A stretch of 49,190 nucleotides of DNA from Acidimicrobiia bacterium (GCA_003231645.1 QIIW01000089.1:1-49190), one strand, 5' to 3'. Shown: positions 8,095 through 17,049, numbered from the stretch's first letter. The notes: generated by a model not told the origin, from the letters alone. Numbers and translations: made by a program.

Positions 8095-8107
8095 TGCAGG
8101 AGCCGTC

Positions 8108-8356
8108 GTGCGAAGTCAAGTGACGATCGTCCAGATCCGTGCGTCGGAGCTTCGATCCGGCGATGTCGTGAACCGTCGCGGTCCCGAACGCACCGGCTGG
8201 ATCGAGGTCGACCGGATCGAGAAACTACCGGACGACACGCTCGTGATTCACGACCGCACGGAACGCGACAGCTTCAGCGCCAGTGGCTACGACCTGGTCT
8301 GGCTACAGACACTCGAGATCCTCCGCACCAACAGTCATCTTCCCCTGCCCGGCTGA
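8108..8356 (+). CDS. small hypothetical protein
   Basis: An 82-residue product that I do not recognise. It begins VRSQVTIVQIRASELRSGDV and has a small beta-barrel look: an RSGDVVNRRG turn followed by GWIEVDRIEKLPDDTLVIH. The RASELRSGDVV segment loosely resembles the first motif of Hint/KOW-like barrels, which is not enough to name it. The GTG at 8108 is favoured because AGGAG (8098-8102) lies 5 nt upstream; the GTG at 8120 and the ATG at 8072 are alternatives, the latter overlapping the divergent thioesterase. No membrane segment or Cys is present. Confidence 0.6.
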   Translation: MRSQVTIVQIRASELRSGDVVNRRGPERTGWIEVDRIEKLPDDTLVIHDRTERDSFSASGYDLVWLQTLEILRTNSHLPLPG

Positions 8357-8373
8357 GCGGGTCGGCGCCGGAT

Positions 8374-9747
8374 TCAGAGCTGACGGAGCGCATCCTCAAT
8401 ACCCTTGTGGAAGGTCGGGTAGGCGTAGATCATCGACCGGAGACGACTGATCGGCGTGGCCTCGTGAACGGCGAGGGTGAGTATCGAAAGGACCTCGCCA
8501 CCGTGGGGACCGGCCGAGGTGGCCCCCACCAACACTCCCCGATCGGCGTCGGCCACCAGCTTGATCACACCCTCGTTGCCGCTGGCGTGGAGCCAGCCTC
8601 GGGCCGTGCCCGGGACCTCGACCACCGCCGTTGAAAGGTTGATACCGGCCTCCTTTGCGGCGGCCTCGGAAAGACCGACCGAGCCGACCTCGGGGTCGGT
8701 GAACGTGACCCTCGGAACCGAGCCGTAGTCGGCCACGGGTCCGCGCCCACCGGTCGTGATATCGGCGAGCGCGATGGCAGCCTGGTACATGCCGACATGG
8801 GTGAACAGCGCCTTGCCGGTGATGTCGCCGACCGCCCACACACGATCGGTCACCCGCATGTGTTCGTCGACAGGAACGAATCGCTGTGAGGACACCACGC
8901 CGATCGTGTCGACCCGCAACCCGGCGAGATCGGTGCGCCGGCCGGTGGCCACCAGCAGTCGCTCGGCTCGTAACTCGGTGCCATCGGTGAGTTCGACCAC
9001 GACCCCGTCGTCATCGGCGTGGACCGATGAGGCGGCCACGCCGGTATGGACCACTATCCCCTCGGCGTCGAAGGTCGTCCGCAGCAGTGCACCCGACTCG
9101 GGCTCTTCGAGCGGAAGGAGCTGGTCCTGGGCCTCGACGATGGCAACCCGGGTACCGAAGCGTGCCATCACCTGGGAAAGTTCCGATCCGATGGCACCGG
9201 CGCCGAGGACGATGATCGACTCGGGGAGTTCCTCGGCCTCGATGATCTCGTGATTGGTCCAGTAGTCGACCTGGTCGAGCCCCGGTATCGGTGGCACCGC
9301 GGGCATGGTGCCGGTGGCGATCACGATGCCGAGTTTCGCATGGAACACGCGGTCGCCGACCACGACCCGCTCCGGACCGTCGAAGTGGGCGCGCCCTCTC
9401 ACGAAAATGCCCCCTTTGCCTTCGAAACGGTCGACCGCCACCTGATCGTTCCAGTTGTCGGTGGCCTGCTCGCGTATGCGCGCCGCGACCGGGGCCCAGT
9501 CGGGAGTCACGGTTGCCGTTCCGGCCATGCCATCGACCCGCCGGGCCTCGGCGAGGGTGTTGGCGGCACGAATCATCATCTTCGACGGGATGCACCCCCA
9601 GTAGGGGCACTCGCCGCCGACCAGGCCGGCCTCCACGCCCACCACCCGGGCACCGGACTCGGCCAGCGGTCCGGCGATGCTCTCGCCCGCAACTCCCAGA
9701 CCGATCACGACATAGTCGACGTGCTCGATGTTCGGCTGCTCGCTCAT
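8374..9747 (-). CDS. FAD-dependent pyridine nucleotide-disulfide oxidoreductase (mercuric reductase/LPD-like)
   Basis: Class I flavin disulfide reductase, 457 residues. FAD-binding GxGxxG is VVIGLGVAGE (about residues 13-22). The redox-active disulfide is GGECPYWGCIPSK with C47 and C52. The second Rossmann motif is VLGAGAIGSELSQ, and WAVGDITGKALFTH is the second FAD contact. The C-terminal dimer segment reads AYPTFHKGIEDAL, lacking the exact HPxxxE catalytic pair of lipoamide dehydrogenase, so the substrate is not lipoamide by simple analogy. The start at 9747 has GGAGGGA upstream. It is a diverged paralog of the gene at 10071-11435 and lies downstream of it on the same strand. Confidence 0.9.
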   Translation of the reverse strand: MSEQPNIEHVDYVVIGLGVAGESIAGPLAESGARVVGVEAGLVGGECPYWGCIPSKMMIRAANTLAEARRVDGMAGTATVTPDWAPVAARIREQATDNWNDQVAVDRFEGKGGIFVRGRAHFDGPERVVVGDRVFHAKLGIVIATGTMPAVPPIPGLDQVDYWTNHEIIEAEELPESIIVLGAGAIGSELSQVMARFGTRVAIVEAQDQLLPLEEPESGALLRTTFDAEGIVVHTGVAASSVHADDDGVVVELTDGTELRAERLLVATGRRTDLAGLRVDTIGVVSSQRFVPVDEHMRVTDRVWAVGDITGKALFTHVGMYQAAIALADITTGGRGPVADYGSVPRVTFTDPEVGSVGLSEAAAKEAGINLSTAVVEVPGTARGWLHASGNEGVIKLVADADRGVLVGATSAGPHGGEVLSILTLAVHEATPISRLRSMIYAYPTFHKGIEDALRQL

Positions 9748-9843
9748 GGTCTTCCCTCCGCGACACCCGTCGTGCCGTCCGTTGATTGTGAGATCCGAAA
9801 CACAGCTCGATCCGCCACGATCCCGGAAATGTGGTAAATCGAA

Positions 9844-10074
9844 CTATCCGGGGTTCAGCCCCGTAGCAGTTGGCGCCCGACTGGCTCGACGCAGCGACAG
9901 CATCAGCCCGATGACCGCACCACCACCCGCGAAAAGCACATGCTCGAACACCACCGGCGCATCGGGGCCGTCCTGCCAGAACACCGGGCCCAGCAGGTCA
10001 CCATGCGCCGCCAGGAGCACGGTGGCGGCCGCGGCCAGTGCCCACGCCGGTCCGACGTGTTTGCGACGGTTCAT
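9844..10074 (-). CDS. small two-helix membrane protein
   Basis: A 76-residue protein with two predicted membrane helices (about 10-26, AWALAAAATVLLAAHG, and 40-60, VVFEHVLFAGGGAVIGLML) and a basic N-terminus. Its ATG overlaps the stop of the preceding flavin oxidoreductase gene in an ATGA (10071-10074), so translation is coupled. The family is not recognised. Its conserved-looking placement between two paralogous oxidoreductases suggests a membrane partner or anchor, which is inference. Confidence 0.7.
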   Translation of the reverse strand: MNRRKHVGPAWALAAAATVLLAAHGDLLGPVFWQDGPDAPVVFEHVLFAGGGAVIGLMLSLRRASRAPTATGLNPG

Positions 10075-11435
10075 GGTCGACGGGCCGGACGTGCGGTACG
10101 GCCCTCGACCTCGCCGAAGAACTGCGCCGCCGCCTTCTGTATGCCGTAGGACCAGGTGGGGTAGGCGTGAACCGTCTGAGCCAGCCGACCGGTGAACATC
10201 CTGGTGCGCATGGCCACGGCCACCTCATGGATCATCTCCCCTGCCCTGGGAGCGACGATGGTGGCGCCGATCACCTGACCACCGCCGACCCGGCGCAACA
10301 CTCTGCGGGGTCCGGCGATGAGCTTGATGAAACCTTCGTCGTACCCATCGGTCACCGCCCGGTCGAGCTCGGTCATCGGGAGTTCGGCCACCAGGCCGCC
10401 ATGATCGGCGGCCTCGGCCTCGGTCATGCCGATGCGGGCGACCTCGGGGTCGGTGAAGGTGGCCCACGGGATCCACGACGTACGGAAGCGGCCTCGCGGA
10501 CCCTTCTTGAGCGCATTTCCGGTGGCGAGGCGCCCCATCTCGTCGGCGGCATGGGTGAATGGCAGCTTGCCGGTGACGTCGCCCACCGCGTAGATGCCAC
10601 GTACCGTCGTCACCATCCGATCGTCGGTCTCCACGAAGCCGCGCTGGTCGAGCTTCACGCCGAGACCCTCGAGGCCCATGCCCGACGAGTTGGGTACGCG
10701 GCCGGCGGCGAAAAGAATCTTCTCGAATGACAACTCACCGGCTGCGGTGGTGACCTTGACACCCGAGCCGTCGTCGGTGGGCGCCACCTTTTCGATGCTC
10801 TGACCGGTGTGGATGATGACGCCCCCCGCCGCGAGCGCCGACTCGACGGCCGTCCCCGCCTCGGGCTCCTCCCGTGGTAGCAGGTGGCCGGCGAGCTCAA
10901 ACAGGGTGACGTCGACTCCAAGCCGTGAGAACGCCTGAGCCATCTCGCAGCCGATCGCACCGCCGCCGACGATGCCGAGCGATGCCGGCTTCTCGGTGAG
11001 GTCGAACACCGTCTCGTTGGTGAGTATGTCGACGGAGTCGATGCCGGGTATCGACGGGACGAGGGCACGGCCTCCGGTGGCAACGATGATTCGCGGTGCC
11101 GTGAAACGCCTGGAGCCGATCGCGACGGTGTCGTGGGTGACCACCGAGGCGCGTCCGTCGATCACTTCGACCCCTTCGGCGCGGAGCACGTCGGCCGTCT
11201 CGGTGGCCGCAATGCGGGCGATGGTACCTCGGACCCGCTCCATGGCCGGGCCGAACCCGAGGCCGTCGCGTGACGACGCCAGAAGGGTCTTGGAGGGTAC
11301 GCACCCGGTGAAGGTGCAGTCCCCACCCAGAGGTCCGTTGTTGACGAGGAGCACATCGGCCCGGACCCGGCGAGCGGCACGGGCCGCCGCGAGTCCACCG
11401 GCGCCACCACCGATGATGATCAGATCATGGTCCAC
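10071..11435 (-). CDS. FAD-dependent pyridine nucleotide-disulfide oxidoreductase (second paralog)
   Basis: A 454-residue class I flavin disulfide reductase. FAD motif LIIIGGGAGGLAAARAAR; redox disulfide GGDCTFTGCVPSK with C40 and C45; NAD(P) motif LGIVGGGAIGCEMAQAF; second FAD contact IYAVGDVTGKLPFTHAADE. The C-terminus has VHAYPTWSYGIQKAAAQFF, a pattern of the less-characterised mercuric-reductase-like group and not the HPxxxE of lipoamide dehydrogenase. Starts at GTG 11435; a GGAGG lies somewhat far upstream. It is flanked by small membrane proteins on both sides and coupled to the downstream one by an ATGA overlap. Likely physiological role: thiol or quinone reduction, not determinable here. 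Confidence 0.9.
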   Translation of the reverse strand: MDHDLIIIGGGAGGLAAARAARRVRADVLLVNNGPLGGDCTFTGCVPSKTLLASSRDGLGFGPAMERVRGTIARIAATETADVLRAEGVEVIDGRASVVTHDTVAIGSRRFTAPRIIVATGGRALVPSIPGIDSVDILTNETVFDLTEKPASLGIVGGGAIGCEMAQAFSRLGVDVTLFELAGHLLPREEPEAGTAVESALAAGGVIIHTGQSIEKVAPTDDGSGVKVTTAAGELSFEKILFAAGRVPNSSGMGLEGLGVKLDQRGFVETDDRMVTTVRGIYAVGDVTGKLPFTHAADEMGRLATGNALKKGPRGRFRTSWIPWATFTDPEVARIGMTEAEAADHGGLVAELPMTELDRAVTDGYDEGFIKLIAGPRRVLRRVGGGQVIGATIVAPRAGEMIHEVAVAMRTRMFTGRLAQTVHAYPTWSYGIQKAAAQFFGEVEGRTARPARRP

Positions 11436-11498
11436 GGAGCCGGAAACCTCCTCTCCCGCTCGGTCATTCCACGATGATGGCCCAGATCCGTCGTCCTG

Positions 11499-11696
11499 TC
11501 AGTGAACGGTGCGGGCCGCGAACCAGGCGAAGTTGACCATGGCGAGCCCCACGGCGAAGGTCTGGTATTCGCGACGCGCATCGAGAACCAGCACCGTGGT
11601 GATGGTGACCACCCAGAAGATACCCATGACGATGGTCTGCACAAACACGCCGGCGTCCGTGCGCGGCAGGGTCATCTCGAGAATGAAGTTCGACAT
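11499..11696 (-). CDS. small two-helix membrane protein
   Basis: A 65-residue protein with a helix at about 18-38 (VFVQTIVMGIFWVVTITTVL) and another at about 46-60 (TFAVGLAMVNFAWFAA), separated by a short charged loop (LDARREYQ). Not recognised as a named family. It lies 63 bp upstream of a flavin oxidoreductase on the same strand and about 100 bp downstream of trpA. Start ATG at 11696. It looks like a real gene from its membrane pattern, but length makes certainty modest. Confidence 0.6.
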   Translation of the reverse strand: MSNFILEMTLPRTDAGVFVQTIVMGIFWVVTITTVLVLDARREYQTFAVGLAMVNFAWFAARTVH

Positions 11697-11798
11697 CGGG
11701 CCGGGAACCCGCTCCGACCAGCGGCACTTCCAACCGGTCCCTGATGGCGGCTCACGGCACCGGCAAGCGACGCGCCGCCATCGGACGTCCCCGATCGC

Positions 11799-12578
11799 CT
11801 ACCGGGAATCGAGAGCGGTTCGGAATTCGGACACCAGGTCACCGACACCTTCGGGCCCGCCACCGTCGAGCATCCGCTGGACGATCACCGAACCGATCAC
11901 CACGCCATCGGACACCTCGCTCACTTCCACCGCCTGGGCGGGCGATCCGACACCGACGCCGACCAGCACCGGCTTGTCGGTGATCGCCTTGAGCCTCGCC
12001 GCCATGACCTTGGCACTATGGGCCAGTTCGCTTCTCACCCCGGTGATCCCCACCAGCCCAACGCCGTACACGAAACCGTGGGACCGCTCGCAGATACGCG
12101 GCAGACGCTCATCGGGAGCGGTGGGCGCGGCCAGCAGTACGGTCTCCACGCCGGCGGCATCAGCGGCCGCCGCCCACGGACCGATCTCCTCCAGCGGCAT
12201 GTCGGGGAGGATGCATCCGCTCACACCGGCCTCGGCCAGGTTGGAGGCAAACCGCCGATAGCCGTTGTGGAACGCCAGATTGACATACGTCATCACCGCG
12301 GTGGGCACACCGATATCGGCGCCACGAAGGGTGTCGAGGACCGACTGCGGGGTAACCCCGGCGGCGAGAGCCCGGTCGTTGGCAAGCTGGATGGTGGGTC
12401 CGTCCATCACCGGATCCGAGAACGGAACGCCGATCTCGATGGCATCGGCACCAGCCGCCGCCGCCGCTCTCACCATCTCGATCCAGTCGTCGCCGAGTCC
12501 GCCGGTGATGTAAGGGACGAGGCACTTTCCTCCCGATCCGCGTCGGGCCCGCAGCGCTGTCTCGAGAGACTCGCTCAC
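11799..12578 (-). CDS. trpA: tryptophan synthase alpha subunit
   Basis: Cleaves indole-3-glycerol phosphate to indole in the TrpAB complex; 259 residues. The family signature around the catalytic residues is intact: [20 protein letters not shown] with E48 and D59, equivalents of the known catalytic Glu49/Asp60 pair. [10 protein letters not shown] and [11 protein letters not shown] are also conserved. It overlaps the end of trpB by 4 nt (ATGA, 12575-12578), showing translational coupling of the two subunits. It is the last gene of the trp cluster. Confidence 0.97.
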   Translation of the reverse strand: MSESLETALRARRGSGGKCLVPYITGGLGDDWIEMVRAAAAAGADAIEIGVPFSDPVMDGPTIQLANDRALAAGVTPQSVLDTLRGADIGVPTAVMTYVNLAFHNGYRRFASNLAEAGVSGCILPDMPLEEIGPWAAAADAAGVETVLLAAPTAPDERLPRICERSHGFVYGVGLVGITGVRSELAHSAKVMAARLKAITDKPVLVGVGVGSPAQAVEVSEVSDGVVIGSVIVQRMLDGGGPEGVGDLVSEFRTALDSR

Positions 12579-13732
12579 GTCAGGATGTCCATCATCTGGG
12601 TGACGTCCTTGTCGCCACGCCCGCTGAGATTGACCAGCACCGTCTTTCCGGCCAGTTCATCGCGTGCCCGACTCACCCAGGCGATGGCGTGGGCGGATTC
12701 GAGGGCGGGGATGATGCCCTCGGTTCTGGTCAACAGCTGGAAGGCTTCAACCACTTCGGCGTCGGTGACGGGGATGTAGCGGGCACGGCCGATCGATGCC
12801 AGATGTGAGTGCTCGGGGCCGACCCCCGGGTAGTCGAGTCCGGCCGAGATCGATTCGGCCTCGAGAACCTGACCCCATTCGTCCTGCAGCAGGTATGACT
12901 TCGAGCCGTGGACGATCCCGGGAACGGCCCTCGTCACCGCGGCGCCGCCGGCCGGCTCCACGCCCACCAGCTCGGCGTCGGTGTCGACGAATCCGGAGAA
13001 TATCCCAATCGCATTGGAGCCGCCCCCCACACAGGCTACAACCACGTCGGGCACCCCTCCACCGAGCAGTTTTCGGCATTGCTCCCGGGCTTCGTCGCCG
13101 ATCACACGGTGGAACTCGCGCACCATCCACGGATACGGATGCGGACCCATGGCCGAGCCGAGGCAGTAGTGCGTGGTGTCGACCACCGACACCCAGTATC
13201 GCATCGCCTCGTTGACCGCATCCTTCAGCGTGCGGGACCCCGATCGGGCCGTGCGTACCTCGGTGCCGAGCAGCTTCATGCGAAAAACGTTGAGTTCCTG
13301 GCGCACGATGTCGACCTCGCCCATGTAGACGATGCAGTCCATACCGAACAAGGCGGCGGCCGTGGCGGTGGCCACTCCGTGTTGGCCCGCTCCGGTTTCC
13401 GCCACCAAGCGGGTCTTGCCCATGCGCTTGGCCAACAGAGCCTGGCCGAGAACGTTGTTGATCTTGTGGCTACCGGTGTGGTTGAGGTCCTCGCGCTTGA
13501 GCAGCACCCTCACACCCAGTTCCTGGGAGAGGTTGAAGCATTCGGTGACCGGAGACGGGCGACCCGCATAGTCGGTGAGCAGGCGGTTCAGCTCGGCACG
13601 AAACCCCGGATCGGCCCAGGCATCACGAAACGCGCCGTCGAGTTCCCGGCAGGCCGGCACGAGGGTCTCGGGCACGAATGTGCCTCCGAACTCGCCGAAC
13701 CTACCCTCGGGACCCGGATCAGTCATCGTCAT
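12575..13732 (-). CDS. trpB: tryptophan synthase beta subunit
   Basis: PLP enzyme joining indole and serine; 385 residues. Begins with the family's [17 protein letters not shown] lysine K90 lies in [33 protein letters not shown] and [13 protein letters not shown] bind phosphate and PLP. A GGAGG sits about 7 nt upstream of the ATG. It lies 54 bp after trpF and overlaps trpA. Length and motifs match the TrpB1 group that partners TrpA. Confidence 0.97.
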   Translation of the reverse strand: MTMTDPGPEGRFGEFGGTFVPETLVPACRELDGAFRDAWADPGFRAELNRLLTDYAGRPSPVTECFNLSQELGVRVLLKREDLNHTGSHKINNVLGQALLAKRMGKTRLVAETGAGQHGVATATAAALFGMDCIVYMGEVDIVRQELNVFRMKLLGTEVRTARSGSRTLKDAVNEAMRYWVSVVDTTHYCLGSAMGPHPYPWMVREFHRVIGDEAREQCRKLLGGGVPDVVVACVGGGSNAIGIFSGFVDTDAELVGVEPAGGAAVTRAVPGIVHGSKSYLLQDEWGQVLEAESISAGLDYPGVGPEHSHLASIGRARYIPVTDAEVVEAFQLLTRTEGIIPALESAHAIAWVSRARDELAGKTVLVNLSGRGDKDVTQMMDILT

Positions 13733-13786
13733 GAGGTTGCCTCCATGGCGCGGGTCGCGCCGGATCGGTGTCGATGACCGTCGATC

Positions 13787-14464
13787 TCAGGAATCGAATT
13801 GCCAGTCATATGGGCCACCATCCTCGGGGCCGCCGGCCGACTCTTCGTCGCCGGCCGATATCGCTCTCACCGCAGAGATGAACTCGTGGAGCTTCACGGG
13901 ATCCTTCACCCCGGGCTCACGTTCGACACCACTCGACACATCCACACCCCAGGGCGATACCGTGGCGATGGCGGCCGCGATGTTTCCGGCGTGGAGTCCA
14001 CCGGCGAGAATCACACGGTGGCCCGAGAGCGGAGCGTCCTCGGCCAGGCTCCAATCGAATACTTCGCCACTGCCCGGCGTGGACGAATCGACGAGCACGG
14101 CGTCGGCACCGTAGGTGTCGAGCCGGCTGAGCCCGGGGTGGCCGGCCGGAAACGCCTTGATCACCAGGCTGACATGGGACCGAACCTCGCGGGTCTGTTC
14201 GGCGGTCTCATCGCCATGAAGCTGGGCGGCCCTGAGCCCGGCCCGCTGGACAATAGCGACCACGCGGCTGGGCAGATCGTTGCGGAACACCCCGACGGTG
14301 AGAACCTCGGGGGGGAGTCGGCGCACGATTTCGCGCACCCTGTCGACGGCGATCTGCCTGGCGGACGGAGCGAAGACGAAGCCGACGGCATCAGCACCCA
14401 AGGCGACCGACAGGAGTGCGTCCTCTTCGGATGTGATGCCGCAGACCTTCACGAACACGGGCAC
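13787..14464 (-). CDS. trpF: phosphoribosylanthranilate isomerase
   Basis: TIM-barrel isomerase converting phosphoribosylanthranilate to CdRP; 225 residues. Catalytic Cys is in FVKVCGITS (C8); the catalytic Asp is in AVLVDSSTPGSG. The phosphate-binding end contains VILAGGLHAGNI and GVDVSSGVEREPGVKD, the TrpF hallmark. An acidic, low-complexity tail of about 20 residues follows the normal C-terminus. Lies 57 bp after trpC. Confidence 0.95.
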   Translation of the reverse strand: MPVFVKVCGITSEEDALLSVALGADAVGFVFAPSARQIAVDRVREIVRRLPPEVLTVGVFRNDLPSRVVAIVQRAGLRAAQLHGDETAEQTREVRSHVSLVIKAFPAGHPGLSRLDTYGADAVLVDSSTPGSGEVFDWSLAEDAPLSGHRVILAGGLHAGNIAAAIATVSPWGVDVSSGVEREPGVKDPVKLHEFISAVRAISAGDEESAGGPEDGGPYDWQFDS

Positions 14465-14521
14465 AACGCTACTCGTGAGGGGCCGCTCGACCGCGTTCGA
14501 TTCCCGATTCCCGCCCCGGCC

Positions 14522-15304
14522 TCATCGGCCGACGAGTTCGGACACCGCGGCGGCCGGGTCGGAGCTGTTCACCAGCATCTCCCCGACCAGCAGAGCGTGA
14601 TAGCCGGCCTCGGCCAACGCCACGGCGTCGGTCCTGTTCGATATCCCCGACTCGGCCACCCGCACGACGTGATCGGGTATTGCCGCGGCGACGCGCCCGG
14701 CGCGGTCCCGGTCGACCTCGAACGTGACCAGGTCGCGCTGGTTGACACCGATGATCGCCGCGTCGACACCCAAGGCCCGTTCGAGTTCGGCCTCGTCGTG
14801 AACCTCGACCAGCGCCGCCAGGTCCAACTCGATTGCCAGGTCGTGGAAGTCGACGAGTTGCGCGTCGTCGAGGGCGGCGACGATCAACAACACACAATCG
14901 GCGCCCATGATCCGGGCATCGGTGACATCACGGGCGTCGACGGTGAAGTCCTTGCGGAGCACCGGGATACGGACCGCCGCTCTGGCCGCCCTCAGGTCGT
15001 CGGGCGACCCACCGAACCACTCGGCATCGGTGAGCACCGACAGACATGCCGCACCCCCGGTCTCGTAGCGACCGGCCAACCCGGCCGGGTCGAGATCGGT
15101 ACGCAAGTCGCCCTTCGACGGGCTTCGCCGCTTTATCTCGGCGACAACCGCCACAACACCTTCGGTACGCAGAATGGAGTCCCGAAAGTCTCGAGCGGGA
15201 TCAGCCGACCGGGCCTCGTCGATCAGACGCTCGAGCGACCGCCGGTCGGCGGCTGCCGTTTCCCGGTGGGCGGCCAGGATGCGGTCGAGGTAGGTGGTCC
15301 TCAG
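14522..15304 (-). CDS. trpC: indole-3-glycerol phosphate synthase, apparent CTG start
   Basis: Closes the indole ring in tryptophan synthesis. Core motifs: VAEIKRRSPSKGDL, VLRKDFTVD, GVNQRDLVTFEVD and VAESGISNRTDA. The first standard start in frame (GTG 15154) would remove the conserved N-terminus. Upstream in the same frame, between a stop at 15370 and 15154, lies a typical TrpC beginning (TYLDRILAAHRETAAADRRS) but no ATG, GTG or TTG. The best start is CTG at 15304, overlapping the stop of the upstream ABM gene as CTGA and preceded by AAGGG with a 9-nt spacer. That gives 260 residues, the normal length. The gene is secure; the start codon is inference. Confidence 0.9.
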   Translation of the reverse strand: MRTTYLDRILAAHRETAAADRRSLERLIDEARSADPARDFRDSILRTEGVVAVVAEIKRRSPSKGDLRTDLDPAGLAGRYETGGAACLSVLTDAEWFGGSPDDLRAARAAVRIPVLRKDFTVDARDVTDARIMGADCVLLIVAALDDAQLVDFHDLAIELDLAALVEVHDEAELERALGVDAAIIGVNQRDLVTFEVDRDRAGRVAAAIPDHVVRVAESGISNRTDAVALAEAGYHALLVGEMLVNSSDPAAAVSELVGR

Positions 15305-15612
15305 ATCGCGACGCCCTTGGCGAGTGCCGGGGTCACGGAGTTGAACTCGGGCGCTCCGGCCACCAGATCACCGACCGCACCGAACAAAGCCGCCATGGCA
15401 TCGGATCCGCTGTGGGCGGCCATCGCGTCGGAGTCGGAATAGAGCTCGTACACCCAGGCAACATCGTCGTCGGCGACGTCGAGGCTCAGAACGTAGACCT
15501 CGGTACCAGCCTCGTCGGCGACCGCCTCGAACATCGGCTTGAACGCGGCGACGAGTTCGTCGCGCCGACCGGGCTTGAGGGTGAGTTTCGCGATCATGGA
15601 TGTTTTTGCCAT
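15301..15612 (-). CDS. antibiotic biosynthesis monooxygenase (ABM/YgiN-like) domain protein
   Basis: A 103-residue ferredoxin-like alpha+beta dimer fold of the ABM family. Shown by an N-terminal strand IAKLTLKPGRRDELVAAF, EVYVLSLDVADDDVAWVYELY and a helix with AMAAHSGSDAMAAL. Such proteins include quinol monooxygenases and stress proteins; the function here is not determinable. It is the first gene of the trp cluster and its stop overlaps the proposed trpC start. Its presence at the head of a trp operon is unexplained. Confidence 0.8.
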   Translation of the reverse strand: MAKTSMIAKLTLKPGRRDELVAAFKPMFEAVADEAGTEVYVLSLDVADDDVAWVYELYSDSDAMAAHSGSDAMAALFGAVGDLVAGAPEFNSVTPALAKGVAI

Positions 15613-15657
15613 GATCGGAGCCTAGGGGGCGGCCGCGACCATGACGAAACCGGCGAC

Positions 15658-16229
15658 TCAGCTCAGGCGATCGACTTGCCGGCTGCGGGCCAGGGCCACG
15701 AGTGGAGCGGTGACGACCAGCAGAACCGAGAGGACGAGCGAGACGATACCCGACAGGGCCAGAGCACCGAACCCGACGAAACTTCCCAACGACACCGCGA
15801 CCAGTCCGTAGACGAATGCCGGCACCGGCGCCAACGCCGGCCATGACGGCACTCCCCCCGAGGTGATCGGGCGGTCGTGACGTTCGTCGAACCGGAATTC
15901 AGACTCGGACGTGTCGTAGGCAACCCAGTCGACCTCGGGTCGGTTGTCGGCCCATGCCGCCCGCCGGGGGATCCTCGTGGCCGATCGCGAGCCGCGTCCG
16001 ACCGGTCGGCCCCCGGTCTCGTGCGGTCGTACGCGGCGCGTTCATCGGGGTCACCAAGGACCGACCACGCCGCGTTGATCGCCCTCATACGGTCCTCGGC
16101 CGAAGCCCGTGACCCCTCGGACTCGTTGTGGAGGTCGGGATGTTCGCGGCGCGCGAGATGCAGATACGACCTCTTGATCTCGTCGACCGACGCCGTGGGA
16201 TCGACTCCCAGAATCTCGTAGTGACCCAC
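15658..16229 (-). pseudogene. J-domain membrane protein broken by a one-base frameshift
   Basis: The N-terminus (GTG 16229) is a J domain: HYEILGVDPTASVDEIKRSY, the HPD motif in RREHPDLHN, INAAWSVLGDPDERAAYD. After about residue 75 that frame loses coding character and hydrophobicity. A second minus-strand frame carries a convincing continuation: WADNRPEVDWVAYD, then two membrane helices (AFVYGLVAVSLGSFVGFGAL; GIVSLVLSVLLVV) and a stop at 15658. Third-position GC bias switches frame near 15985-16018. Joining them needs a -1 shift, equivalent to one lost base; runs of five identical bases at 15966-15970 and 16010-16014 are candidate sites. It could be a true mutation, an assembly error or, less likely, programmed frameshifting. 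Function: J-domain co-chaperone tethered to the membrane. Confidence 0.75.
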
Positions 16230-16235
16230 ACCGAG

Positions 16236-16241
16236 ATGTTA
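16236..16241 (-). promoter_or_regulatory. -10 element for the J-domain gene
   Basis: TAACAT on the minus strand fits the actinobacterial TANNNT -10 and lies 6 nt upstream of the GTG start at 16229, the spacing expected for a leaderless transcript. No clear -35 was seen. Confidence 0.4.
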
Positions 16242-16338
16242 GAGCCGCGACGAACCCTCTTCTCGGGGTCATCATGGTTTCATCACATCCGATGGTCAAC
16301 GTGTGAGTACACCCTGATCAACCCCCGAGAGGACCACG

Positions 16339-17019
16339 ATGGCGAGCGACGACACGGTGGTCGTCATAGTCGAGGACGACCCCAACATCTCCGACCTGGT
16401 CGAGTTGTATCTACGACGCGACGGCTTCCGGCCGTATCAGGCCGACTCCGGTGAGCGGGCCCTCGACGTGATCAGGGAGCGCGATCCGAGTCTGATCCTT
16501 CTGGATGTCGGCCTGGGTGGGGAACTCGACGGGCTCGACGTGTGTCGCCGGGTTCGTGCCGACTCACAGGTGCCGATCATCTTCATGACCGCGCGCGACG
16601 ACGAGATCGACCGGGTGCTCGGCTTGGAGCTCGGGGCCGACGACTACGTAACCAAACCGTTCTCACCACGTGAACTGGTGGCGAGGGTCAAGGCCGTCCT
16701 CCGCCGGGTCGAAGCGCCCCGCCGGATCTCTCCGGTGACCGAGTTGTCGGATCGAATCGTTCTCGACTCGGCCCGCCACGAGGTCACCGTGGACGGGGCT
16801 CCGGTGGCCTTCGCCACACGGGAGTTCGATCTGCTGAAGTATCTGGCCGACAATCGGGGCATCGCCCTCAGCCGCCGCCAGCTGCTCGACGGTGTGTGGG
16901 GTCACGACTGGGTCGGCGACGACCGGACGGTCGACGTGCACGTCCGTCAACTCCGCAAGAAGCTGGGTGACGACCTCGATCTCGTCACAGTCTGGGGAGT
17001 GGGCTATCGCCTTGACTGA
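16339..17019 (+). CDS. OmpR-family response regulator
   Basis: Two-component response regulator, 226 residues. Receiver domain (about 7-120): acidic pocket E12-D13-D14, phosphoacceptor D56 (ILLDVGLGG), T84 and K106 (VTKPFSP). Winged-helix effector domain (about 135-226) with FATREFDLLKYLADN and VDVHVRQLRKKL...VWGVGYRL. GAGAGG lies upstream of the ATG. It precedes a sensor kinase by 30 bp on the same strand, a standard pair. The signal is unknown; the arrangement resembles MprAB-like systems but that is only similarity in layout. Confidence 0.95.
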   Translation: MASDDTVVVIVEDDPNISDLVELYLRRDGFRPYQADSGERALDVIRERDPSLILLDVGLGGELDGLDVCRRVRADSQVPIIFMTARDDEIDRVLGLELGADDYVTKPFSPRELVARVKAVLRRVEAPRRISPVTELSDRIVLDSARHEVTVDGAPVAFATREFDLLKYLADNRGIALSRRQLLDGVWGHDWVGDDRTVDVHVRQLRKKLGDDLDLVTVWGVGYRLD

Positions 17020-17049
17020 TCCGGTCACCCCTCTCAGGGCGCCACTGTC

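Noticed and set aside
13799..15442. 547-codon plus-strand open frame over trpF and trpC
   Set aside because: Shadow of trp genes whose catalytic motifs are read on the minus strand.
12575..15612. Tryptophan attenuator or T-box before trp genes
   Set aside because: Spacers between trp genes are 54-57 bp or overlaps, and no Trp-codon leader peptide or T-box pattern was found upstream of the first gene.
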